Origin: Lysobacter_C sp966210725
GTDB lineage: Bacteria; Pseudomonadota; Gammaproteobacteria; Xanthomonadales; Xanthomonadaceae
Assembly (NCBI GenBank): GCA_966210725.1
Contig: CBIHLN010000126.1
Coordinates: 1-5,303, forward strand
DNA: 5,303 nucleotides
Direction of reading: 5' to 3'
This document shows positions 1 through 5,295 of the stretch, one piece after another. The position numbers and the translations under genes were made by a program. Position 1 is the first letter of the stretch, and the number at the start of each line of letters is the position of its first letter. The notes below the pieces were generated by a model. It did no database searches, was not told the DNA's origin, and saw only the letters and a list, made by a program, of their open reading frames with translations.

Positions 1-1586
1 TGGACGAGGATTTCGCCGTCATCCTGCTGGACGTGAACATGCCCGGCATGGACGGCTTCGAGACCGCCAGCCTGATCCACCAGCACCCGCGCTTCGAAAA
101 GACGCCGATCATCTTCGTCACCGCGGTCAACGTGTCCGACATGGACCGCCTGCAGGGCTACAAGCTGGGCGCGGTCGACTACGTGATGGTGCCGGTGATC
201 CCCGAGATCCTGCGCAGCAAGGTCGAGGTGCTCGCCGAGTTGCACCGCAAGCGGCGTGAGCTGCAGGTGCTCAACGACTCGCTGGCGGCCGACAACCAGG
301 CCCTCCAGGCCGAGAAGGCCCGGGAGCTGGAGGCGCTCAATCAATCCCTGCTGCAGGCCAACACCGCCCTGGCCGCCCGCAACGATGAGCTGCAGCGCGA
401 AGTGGCCGAACGCGTGCGTGCCGAACAGCTGCTGCGCGACGCCGACCAGCGCAAGGATGAGTTCCTGGCCACCCTCGCCCACGAGCTGCGCAACCCGCTT
501 GCGCCGCTGCAGAACGCGCTGTCGGTGCGCCGCATGTCGATGGGCGACGTCGCCGACCCGCTGCAGGACACCATGGAGCGCCAGGTCGCGCTGCTGATCC
601 GCCTGATCGACGACCTGCTCGACATCGCCCGCATCACGCAGGGCAAGCTCACCCTGCGCGAAACCGACACCACGCTGCAGGACGTACTGGCCGCCGCCAT
701 CGAGATCGCCCGCCCGCTGATCGAGGCCGGCGAGCACCGCTTCGAAAGCCGCCTGCCGGAGGAGTCCATTGCGCTGCACGCCGACCACGCGCGGTTGTCG
801 CAGGTGTTCGCCAACCTGCTTAACAACGCCGCGAAGTATTCCGACGCGGGCAGCCGGATCGAACTGTGCGCCACCGTCGCCGGCGACGAAATCTGCGTCA
901 GCGTGTCCGACACCGGCGTGGGCCTGGCACCGGAGCAGCTCGACGCGGTGTTCGAGGTCTTCCGCCAGGTGGACACCACGGTCGAGCGCTCGCGCGGCGG
1001 CCTCGGCGTCGGCCTGACACTGGTCCAGAAGCTGGCGCAGATGCACGCCGGCCGCGTCGAGGTCCAGAGCGAGGGCCTGGGCCGGGGCAGCACCTTCCAC
1101 GTGCATCTGCCGCGCCTGCGCGCGGGGACCGCGCATGCCCCGCAGGCGGTGCGTGCGCCCGCGGCCCCGGCAACGACCGGCCTGGCCGGCGACGCCCCCG
1201 CTCGCCGCGTGCTGATCGTCGACGACAACCGTGATGCGGCCGACACCCTGGCGATGATGGTCCGCCTGCTCGGCCACGACGTGGTGCAGATCTACGACCC
1301 GCTCGCGGTGGAGACCGAGGTCGACCGCTTCGCGCCCAACCTGCTGTTCCTGGACGTGGGCATGCCCGGCCGCAGCGGCTACGACATCGCCAGCAGCCTG
1401 CGTGCGCGCGCAGGCGGCGACGCGCTGGAGATCGTGGCCGTCACCGGCTGGGGGCAGCCCGAGGACCGCCGCCGCACGCAGGAAGCCGGCTTTGACGACC
1501 ACCTGGTGAAGCCGCCGCAGTTCGACGCCATCAAGCGCATCTGCGAAGGCGGCATGCCCCCCCAGAAGAAGGTGTCCGGCGCATGA
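1..1586 (+). CDS. Hybrid sensor histidine kinase/response regulator (REC-HisKA-HATPase-REC), 5' end cut off
   Basis: A cytoplasmic phosphorelay kinase. The reading frame (codons starting at position 3) is open to the left edge, so the true start lies upstream; residues here are counted from the GTG at 33. The N-terminal receiver is partial: its phospho-acceptor Asp is the codon at 30-32 (LLDVNMPGMDG), Thr30 lies in FVTA, and the usual conserved Lys is replaced by Val53 (DYVMVP). A charged, Leu/Ala-rich coiled coil (about 68-138) leads to HisKA with the H-box LAHELRNP (His150). The HATPase domain keeps its N-box (NLLNNAAKYS, 261-270), G1 (DTGVGL, 293-298) and G2 (GGLGVGLTLV, 322-331). A Pro/Ala linker leads to an intact C-terminal receiver: acidic DD397-398, Asp441, Thr471, Lys493. 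No membrane segment is visible, so the input is probably cytoplasmic, through the first receiver or a missing N-terminal part. The next gene overlaps its stop. The signal and output are unknown. Confidence 0.96.
   Translation, partial: DEDFAVILLDVNMPGMDGFETASLIHQHPRFEKTPIIFVTAVNVSDMDRLQGYKLGAVDYVMVPVIPEILRSKVEVLAELHRKRRELQVLNDSLAADNQALQAEKARELEALNQSLLQANTALAARNDELQREVAERVRAEQLLRDADQRKDEFLATLAHELRNPLAPLQNALSVRRMSMGDVADPLQDTMERQVALLIRLIDDLLDIARITQGKLTLRETDTTLQDVLAAAIEIARPLIEAGEHRFESRLPEESIALHADHARLSQVFANLLNNAAKYSDAGSRIELCATVAGDEICVSVSDTGVGLAPEQLDAVFEVFRQVDTTVERSRGGLGVGLTLVQKLAQMHAGRVEVQSEGLGRGSTFHVHLPRLRAGTAHAPQAVRAPAAPATTGLAGDAPARRVLIVDDNRDAADTLAMMVRLLGHDVVQIYDPLAVETEVDRFAPNLLFLDVGMPGRSGYDIASSLRARAGGDALEIVAVTGWGQPEDRRRTQEAGFDDHLVKPPQFDAIKRICEGGMPPQKKVSGA
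1557..1563 (+). other. C7 homopolymer at the kinase 3' end
   Basis: Seven consecutive C residues encode Pro509-Pro510 of the hybrid kinase, eight codons before its stop. A -1 shift here would enter the frame of the downstream gene. That frame has no stop between the run and the ATG at 1583, so slippage would fuse the kinase to the DHp-like protein. In the zero frame the run reads G CCC CCC C, which is not a canonical X XXY YYZ slippery site. Confidence 0.5.
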
Positions 1587-2254
1587 CGCAGGCCCGCAAG
1601 ACCTGGCTGGAACGCCTCGCGCACGACCTGCGCGGCCCCCTGTCGCCGGTGCAGACGGCGGTTTTCCTGCTGCGCGACGAGCGTACCGGCGCCGAGGACC
1701 GCACCGAACTGCTCGACGTGATCGACCGCCAGACCCGGCGCCTGGGCCGGATGATCGACGAGATCAGCGATTTCGTCCGGGCCGACAAGGGCCGGCTGCT
1801 GGTGCGGCAGGAGGAGGTCGACCTGGACCTGCTGCTGGAGGACATCGGCCCGCGCCTGCGCGAGATGCCGCCGGAGATCACGTTCGAGCCGGATGCCCAC
1901 GGCCTGGTCCTGCACGGCGACGTGGTGCGGTTGGGCCAGTTGATGCGCGCGGTGCTCGGCTTCCAGGTGTCGCAGGCCGATGCCGCCACGCCGCGTGCCA
2001 CCGTGCGCCGCCTCGAAGGCGACCGGGTGCAACTGCTGCGCGACGTGGCCTGCCGCGGTGACGCGGCGCAGATGGCCGAGCGGCTGCTGGACGACCCGCA
2101 TCCCGAACCCGGTGATGATGGACTGGGCCTGCAGCTGATGATCGCGCAGGCCATCGCCTCCGCCCACGGCGGCCACCTCGCCGCCCGTGCCCGCAGCGAC
2201 GACGTGATCGAACTCGACCTGCAGCTGCCCGCGCGTCCCGCCTCCGACGCCTGA
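1583..2254 (+). CDS. Histidine-kinase-like protein with degenerate ATP-binding domain (possible phosphotransfer protein)
   Basis: A 223-residue soluble protein. The N-terminal half is a HisKA/DHp-type helical hairpin with a good H-box (RLAHDLRGPLSPVQ, His14), and the second helix runs through DVIDRQTRRLGRMIDEISDF (45-64). The C-terminal half follows the HATPase layout but has lost its key residues. The N-box position (VVRLGQLMRAVLGFQ, 114-128) lacks the Asn residues. The DxGxG G1 motif is missing (VACRGDAA, 155-162). Only a G2-like GLGLQLMIAQAIASAHGG (180-197) remains. An intact His with a broken ATP site is known from ChpT-type phosphotransferases, which relay phosphate from a hybrid kinase; that role here is inference. 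It starts at an ATGA overlap with the hybrid kinase stop, with a weak AAGG about ten bases upstream, so translational coupling is likely. Automated pipelines would probably call it a sensor histidine kinase. A decaying kinase or an ATP-independent regulator are the alternatives. Confidence 0.9.
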   Translation: MTQARKTWLERLAHDLRGPLSPVQTAVFLLRDERTGAEDRTELLDVIDRQTRRLGRMIDEISDFVRADKGRLLVRQEEVDLDLLLEDIGPRLREMPPEITFEPDAHGLVLHGDVVRLGQLMRAVLGFQVSQADAATPRATVRRLEGDRVQLLRDVACRGDAAQMAERLLDDPHPEPGDDGLGLQLMIAQAIASAHGGHLAARARSDDVIELDLQLPARPASDA

Positions 2255-2267
2255 CCGCGCCACGCCC

Positions 2268-2293
2268 TTGCAGGGACGGCTTCAACCGCAAAC
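2268..2293 (+). repeat. Decayed class 1 REP-like repeat (TTCA loop)
   Basis: It lies 13 bases after the stop of the DHp-like gene. It matches 19 of 26 positions of the intact class 1 copies at 3547 and 5211. The central CGGCTTCA is kept, but the GTAG head reads GCAG and two stem pairs are broken, so this looks like an old eroding copy. It precedes the class 2 copy at 2305, as class 1 copies do elsewhere in the window. Confidence 0.6.
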
Positions 2294-2304
2294 ACCCCGG
2301 ACAC

Positions 2305-2330
2305 CTGTAGGAGCGACGTAAGTCGCGACC
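2305..2330 (+). repeat. Class 2 REP-like repeat (GTAA loop)
   Basis: The copy carries the head CTGTAGGA and a perfect hairpin, GCGAC stem with GTAA loop and GTCGC stem. It is the left arm of an inverted pair with 2353-2378, with 25 of 26 positions complementary and a 22-base gap. The layout is that of a REPIN: two GTAG-headed REPs in inverted orientation. REPs with GTAG heads are known in Stenotrophomonas (SMAG elements) and Pseudomonas, where RAYT transposases mobilise them. Confidence 0.85.
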
Positions 2331-2352
2331 CGCCCGCTCCCCGTAGATGCGA

Positions 2353-2378
2353 GGTCGCGACTGACGTCGCTCCTACAG
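2353..2378 (-). repeat. Class 2 REP-like repeat, inverted partner
   Basis: Read on the - strand this is the same element as 2305-2330 with one change: the loop is GTCA instead of GTAA, and the stem is intact. Together the two copies could fold into one long hairpin in the transcript between the DHp-like gene and the Rieske gene. No T-tract follows, so it is not a classical Rho-independent terminator. Confidence 0.85.
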
Positions 2379-2395
2379 AAGGCCTGCGCCCAACA

Positions 2396-2415
2396 TGGGT
2401 TTCCGGGCCAACCCA
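2396..2415. promoter_or_regulatory. Possible operator-like dyad upstream of the Rieske gene
   Basis: A perfect 6-bp inverted repeat, TGGGTT-N8-AACCCA, overlaps the -35 region of the promoter proposed at 2401-2429. A transcription-factor dimer bound there would compete with RNA polymerase. Dyads this short are common by chance in GC-rich DNA, and no regulator gene lies beside it. Confidence 0.25.
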
Positions 2416-2429
2416 CCCGGCGGCATACT
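2401..2429 (+). promoter_or_regulatory. Putative promoter of the Rieske gene, probably giving a leaderless mRNA
   Basis: A -10-like hexamer CATACT (2424-2429) ends six bases before the ATG at 2436, so transcription would start at or next to the A of the start codon. With a 17-base spacer the -35 would be TTCCGG (2401-2406), a poor match to TTGACA. No convincing Shine-Dalgarno sequence precedes the ATG, which agrees with leaderless initiation. Confidence 0.4.
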
Positions 2430-2435
2430 CGCCCC

Positions 2436-3536
2436 ATGGACACCATCGCCCCCACCGATCTGCGCCCGCAGCCGCTGTCGCACGCCACCGCCCTGCCCGC
2501 GCGCTATTACGTCGACCCGGCCATCGCCGCGTTCGAGCGCACGCAGTTCTTCGATCGGGGCTGGCAGCTCATCGCGCATGTGTGCCAGCTGCAGGACGCC
2601 GGCGACCACGTCGTCGCCGACTTTGCCGGCCTGCCAGTGGTTGCCGTGCGCGGGGCCGATGGCGTCATCCGCGTCATGCACAACGTCTGCCGACACCGCG
2701 CCGGCCCGATCGCCAGCTGCGACGGGCTGGCCGCCAGGTCCCTGCGCTGCCGCTACCACGGCTGGACCTACACCCTGGACGGCGTGCTGCGTTCGGCGCC
2801 GGAGATGGGCGACACGCCGGATTTCGAGCCGTCCGACGTGCGCCTGCCGCAACTGGCGGTGCGGGGGTGGCAGGGACTGGTGTTCGCGGCCGCGGATGTC
2901 GACACCGCCATCGACTTCGACGGGTTCGTCGAGGGCATCGACGCACGCCTGGGCGAGGGCCGCGGACTGGAACGCTACGGCCACCACCAGCGCGTCGGCT
3001 ACGACGTGGCCTGCAACTGGAAGGTCTACGTCGACAACTACCTGGAGGGCTACCACGTCCCCCACATCCACCCGGGCCTCAACCGGCTGCTGGACTACCG
3101 CAGCTACATCACCGAGGCGGCGCGCTGGTATTCCTACCAGTACAGCCCGCTGGAGAGCGGCGACGGTCTCTATGGCGACGGCGACGCGCTCTACTACTGG
3201 CTGTGGCCGAACACGATGCTCAACATCCTGCCCGGCCGCCTGCAGACCAACCGGGTGATCCCGCGCGGCGTGGACCGCTGCCGGGTGGAGTTCGACTTCT
3301 ATTACACCGTGGACGACTCCGGCGAAGCGCGCGCCCGCCGCGATGCCGATCTCGAGTTCAGCGACGAAGTGCAGGTCGAGGACCTGACCATCTGCGAGGA
3401 CGTGCAGCGCGGCCTGGCGTCGGGCTCCTACACCCCCGGCCGGCTCAACCCGCTGCGCGAGAACGCCGTCCACCACTTCCACGAACTGCTGCGCGCCGCC
3501 TACCGCGGCAGCGACGAGCCATCGCCCGCCGCCTAG
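2436..3536 (+). CDS. Rieske non-haem iron oxygenase, alpha subunit (choline monooxygenase-like)
   Basis: A 366-residue soluble oxygenase, within the usual length for this family. The Rieske 2Fe-2S motif C-x-H-x17-C-x2-H is complete (Cys85, His87, Cys105, His108). The catalytic domain carries the iron site DNYLEGYHVPHIHPGL, with His207 and His212 as ligands and a likely third ligand Asp322 in the CEDVQRG segment. The residue three before His207, which bridges the Rieske cluster and the iron, is Glu204. Most ring-hydroxylating dioxygenases have Asp there, while carnitine oxygenase CntA has Glu. NYLEGYHVP also resembles choline monooxygenases. I infer a monooxygenase acting on a quaternary amine or another small non-aromatic substrate; the substrate cannot be read from the sequence. 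Such enzymes need a reductase, and none is encoded in this window. The start at 2436 is chosen because the first in-frame residues fit the family and a -10 box lies six bases upstream. The gene stands alone and converges on the MFS gene. Confidence 0.95.
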   Translation: MDTIAPTDLRPQPLSHATALPARYYVDPAIAAFERTQFFDRGWQLIAHVCQLQDAGDHVVADFAGLPVVAVRGADGVIRVMHNVCRHRAGPIASCDGLAARSLRCRYHGWTYTLDGVLRSAPEMGDTPDFEPSDVRLPQLAVRGWQGLVFAAADVDTAIDFDGFVEGIDARLGEGRGLERYGHHQRVGYDVACNWKVYVDNYLEGYHVPHIHPGLNRLLDYRSYITEAARWYSYQYSPLESGDGLYGDGDALYYWLWPNTMLNILPGRLQTNRVIPRGVDRCRVEFDFYYTVDDSGEARARRDADLEFSDEVQVEDLTICEDVQRGLASGSYTPGRLNPLRENAVHHFHELLRAAYRGSDEPSPAA

Positions 3537-3546
3537 TTCCCCGCCC

Positions 3547-3572
3547 CTGTAGGAGCGGCTTCAGCCGCGATC
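3547..3572 (+). repeat. Class 1 REP-like repeat (TTCA loop)
   Basis: An intact copy containing GTAGGAGCGGCTTCAGCCGC, with hairpin GCGGC-TTCA-GCCGC. It begins 11 bases after the Rieske stop. It is a 26 of 26 reverse complement of the copy at 3751-3776, with which it forms the outer arms of a nested palindrome. Confidence 0.9.
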
Positions 3573-3601
3573 AGACCCGCCGCCGATGCGCCCCACCCCT
3601 T

Positions 3602-3627
3602 TTGTAGCAGCGACGTAAGTCGCGGCC
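3602..3627 (+). repeat. Class 2 REP-like repeat (GTAA loop)
   Basis: It contains GTAGCAGCGACGTAAGTCGC and differs from the intact class 2 copy at 2305 at three of 26 positions; the stem and GTAA loop are intact. It lies 29 bases after a class 1 copy in the same orientation and pairs with the inverted copy at 3709-3734. Confidence 0.85.
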
Positions 3628-3708
3628 CACGTTTCGATTACGGCAAGCCATACGTTCGCGACACGGCATCGGTCCGACATCGATTGCCCACAGGTCCGGG
3701 AACTTCAC

Positions 3709-3734
3709 GGTCGCGACTTACGTCGCTCCTACAG
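3709..3734 (-). repeat. Class 2 REP-like repeat (GTAA loop), inverted
   Basis: On the - strand it is identical over 26 bases to the copy at 2305-2330. It forms the inner arm of the nested palindrome with 3602-3627. The 81 bases between the inner arms (3628-3708) show no gene, tRNA or further repeat that I can recognise. Confidence 0.88.
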
Positions 3735-3750
3735 GGTCGGGCCGAACCGC

Positions 3751-3776
3751 GATCGCGGCTGAAGCCGCTCCTACAG
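3751..3776 (-). repeat. Class 1 REP-like repeat (TTCA loop), inverted
   Basis: It is identical over 26 bases, on the opposite strand, to the copy at 3547-3572. It lies 31 bases beyond the stop of the MFS gene, so it would sit in that gene's 3' untranslated region. Its inner end falls within the 12-bp perfect palindrome CCGCGATCGCGG (3747-3758), which could be the junction with a remnant of another repeat tail. Confidence 0.9.
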
Positions 3777-3807
3777 GAACCGCGCGACCGCGCCGCCCAT
3801 TTGGACG

Positions 3808-5064
3808 CTACAACCGCTCCGTCGGCTCCAGCGCCGCCGGCTCGTCGGGGCATTCCGGCACCTCGCGGCCCTTGCCCAGCTCCCAGCGCCAGAAACCCCA
3901 GCCCAGCAGCATGAACAACGAAGCGCCGATCGCGAGATGGATCGCTTCGTGGCTCAGCCACGGCGAGATCACGCCCGCCACCAGCGAATGCAGCACCAGC
4001 CCGGTGAAGGCCTGCAGCGACGATGCCGAGCCGCGCTGGCGCGGGTACATGTCGAGGATGGCGAGCGTCAGGATCGGGAACACCAGCGCGATGCCGAAGG
4101 CGTTCAACGTCATCGGCAACACCGCCCACGGCACCTCCGGCACGGGCACCAGCAGGTTGTAGGCCAGGTTCGCCACCGCGGCCACGCCACAGCACGCGAA
4201 CCCGATGCCCACCAGCCGCGCGCCGCTGATGCGCCCGGCCGCACGCCCGGACATGAACGCGCCCAGCATCATGCCGCCGATGGTGGGCACGAAGAACCAC
4301 GCGAAATCCCCTTCGCCCAGCCGCTGCCCGTCGCGACGCAACAGGTCCAGCACGAACGCCGGCGCCGAAGCGATGTACAGGAACAGCGCAGCGAAGTTGA
4401 ACGCGCCCGCCGCGGCCAGCCGCTGGAAGCGCGGGTTGATGAAGATCGCCGCGTAGTCGCGCAGCAGCCGCCGCGGCGACACCTTCAGCCGCGACACCGG
4501 CGGGTGCGTCTCCGGCAGCATGAAGTACGTGGCCGCCAGCAGCGCTGCCGAGAACATCACCAGGAACCAGAAGATCGCCGGCCACCGGCTCCAGCCCAGG
4601 ATCCAGCCGCCGATGATCGGCGCGATGGCCGGGGCGATGCCGAAGATCATCGACACCTGGCTCATCAGCCGCTGCGCATCGTCGCCGTGCAGGACGTCGC
4701 GGATCACCGCGCGGCCCACGATCAGGCCCACGCCCGCGCTCAGTCCCTGCAGCGCGCGGAACGCCAGCAGCGTGGTCAGGTCGGGGGCCAGTGCGCAGCC
4801 CACCGAGGCCAGCGTGAATACGACCAGCCCGCCCAGGATGACCCGCCGCCGCCCAATGGCATCCGACAGCGGCCCGTGCACCACGCTCATCAGTGCATAG
4901 GCGATCAGGTAGACGCTGATCGTCTGCTGCATCGCCAGCTTGTCGGCCCCCAGCTGCGCGCCCATCTGCGGGAACGCCGGGAAAATCGTGTCGATCGAGA
5001 ACGGCCCGAACATCGCCAGCCCGCCCAGCAGCAGCGCCAGCCGGCGGGTGGAGGGCGCGGTCAT
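3808..5064 (-). CDS. Bcr/CflA-type multidrug efflux MFS transporter
   Basis: A 418-residue inner-membrane protein with about twelve hydrophobic segments, predicted to export drugs in exchange for protons. Evidence for the drug/H+ antiporter group: TM1 carries the FSIDTIFPAFPQM segment with Asp25, typical of Bcr/CflA. Motif A (GPLSDAIGRRRVILGG, about 64-79) lies between TM2 and TM3. GRAVIRDVL (about 117-125) falls in TM4 and its following loop, and a motif C-like APAIAPIIGGWI (about 144-155) in TM5. A charged central loop (about 185-205) separates the two halves. The C-terminal tail is hydrophilic and acidic. The start at 5064 is preferred because GGGAG lies about seven bases upstream and TM1 follows directly. 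An in-frame ATG at 5193 would add 43 Arg/His/Pro-rich residues with no membrane or signal character. The substrate is unknown (chloramphenicol, bicyclomycin or others are known for relatives). The gene stands alone and converges on the Rieske gene. Confidence 0.93.
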   Translation of the reverse strand: MTAPSTRRLALLLGGLAMFGPFSIDTIFPAFPQMGAQLGADKLAMQQTISVYLIAYALMSVVHGPLSDAIGRRRVILGGLVVFTLASVGCALAPDLTTLLAFRALQGLSAGVGLIVGRAVIRDVLHGDDAQRLMSQVSMIFGIAPAIAPIIGGWILGWSRWPAIFWFLVMFSAALLAATYFMLPETHPPVSRLKVSPRRLLRDYAAIFINPRFQRLAAAGAFNFAALFLYIASAPAFVLDLLRRDGQRLGEGDFAWFFVPTIGGMMLGAFMSGRAAGRISGARLVGIGFACCGVAAVANLAYNLLVPVPEVPWAVLPMTLNAFGIALVFPILTLAILDMYPRQRGSASSLQAFTGLVLHSLVAGVISPWLSHEAIHLAIGASLFMLLGWGFWRWELGKGREVPECPDEPAALEPTERL

Positions 5065-5120
5065 GTGCCCGCTCCCGGGGCCGATCGGCCGCAGGGACAT
5101 GAATGGGTGGCAGGGGACAT
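5061..5120 (-). CDS. Possible 19-codon leader ORF overlapping the MFS start
   Basis: An ATG at 5120 opens a short frame encoding MSPATHSCPCGRSAPGAGT. Its TGA overlaps the MFS start codon as ATGA. A -10-like TATCCT ends six bases before this ATG, the same spacing as at the Rieske gene, so the ORF would be read from the very 5' end of the transcript. Ribosomes finishing it would stop at the MFS start, which would allow translational coupling or leader-peptide control. The peptide has two Cys and three Pro and resembles nothing I know. It could be chance. Confidence 0.3.
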   Translation of the reverse strand: MSPATHSCPCGRSAPGAGT

Positions 5121-5126
5121 GCCGCA

Positions 5127-5155
5127 AGGATACGGGGTGCCGCGTCGCCGGGTGA
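5127..5155 (-). promoter_or_regulatory. Putative promoter of the MFS gene
   Basis: On the - strand, TATCCT (5132 to 5127) matches four of six bases of the -10 consensus and would start transcription near 5120. The -35 at a 17-base spacing (5155 to 5150, TCACCC) is weak. Transcripts from here would have about 56 bases before the MFS ATG. Confidence 0.3.
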
Positions 5156-5210
5156 TGCCGTCTCCGGCGATTCACTGTCCCGCACGCCTTCATGCCGCTG
5201 ACCCAAGCCC

Positions 5211-5236
5211 CTGTAGGAGCGGCTTCAGCCGCGATA
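5211..5236 (+). repeat. Class 1 REP-like repeat (TTCA loop)
   Basis: It matches the copy at 3547-3572 at 25 of 26 positions, with an intact GCGGC-TTCA-GCCGC hairpin. It lies upstream of the MFS gene and 33 bases before the class 2 copy at 5270, in the same orientation. Confidence 0.9.
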
Positions 5237-5269
5237 ACGCCACCCCCGGCCCGTAACAGCGCAATCCCT

Positions 5270-5295
5270 TTGTAGGAGCGACGTGAGTCGCGACC
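5270..5295 (+). repeat. Class 2 REP-like repeat (GTGA loop)
   Basis: A class 2 copy with the loop GTGA instead of GTAA and an intact GCGAC/GTCGC stem. It closes the fourth class 1-class 2 doublet. Eight bases remain to the right edge, so an inverted partner beyond the window cannot be excluded. Confidence 0.88.

Larger units (their letters stand above)
3547..3776. repeat. Nested palindrome of four REP-like repeats between convergent genes
   Basis: The order is class 1 (+), class 2 (+), class 2 (-), class 1 (-), so the outer pair and the inner pair are each complementary. It fills nearly the whole gap between the Rieske stop (3536) and the MFS stop (3808). Transcripts from either side could fold it into a large structure. 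Plausible roles, inferred from known REP behaviour, are 3' mRNA stabilisation, Rho- or structure-dependent termination, or blocking transcription from running into the opposite gene. There is no T-tract. Confidence 0.8.

Noticed and set aside
1379..2263. A 294-codon - strand frame opposite the DHp-like gene
   Set aside because: It is low in complexity and has no motif. The + strand frame shows an H-box and is coupled to the kinase.
2305..2378. A Rho-independent terminator after the signalling operon
   Set aside because: The inverted pair can form a strong hairpin but no T-tract follows it, and the same sequences recur elsewhere as dispersed repeats.
2373..3482. A 369-codon - strand frame opposite the Rieske gene
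   Set aside because: It is Val/Ala/Gly/His-rich with no recognisable motif, and the opposite strand has complete Rieske and iron-site motifs.
3628..3708. A tRNA or small RNA gene between the inner repeat arms
   Set aside because: I found no cloverleaf, T-loop motif, promoter or terminator in this stretch.
3547..3776. A CRISPR array or an insertion-sequence end pair
   Set aside because: The repeats alternate in orientation and class with irregular gaps, which rules out CRISPR. There is no transposase gene between the arms.
5065..5193. An upstream ATG extending the MFS protein by 43 residues
   Set aside because: The extra residues are Arg/His/Pro-rich without signal or membrane character, and the ATG at 5064 has a Shine-Dalgarno sequence and is followed directly by TM1.
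3638..5206. A 522-codon open frame on the - strand, longer than the MFS gene it overlaps
   Set aside because: Its translation is Arg/Gly/Ala-rich with no domain. The overlapping frame ending at 3808 shows membrane segments and MFS motifs. Long empty frames are expected at this GC content.
3937..5256. A 439-codon + strand frame opposite the MFS gene
   Set aside because: It is extremely rich in Arg, Gln and His, typical of an antisense shadow of a membrane protein gene in GC-rich DNA.
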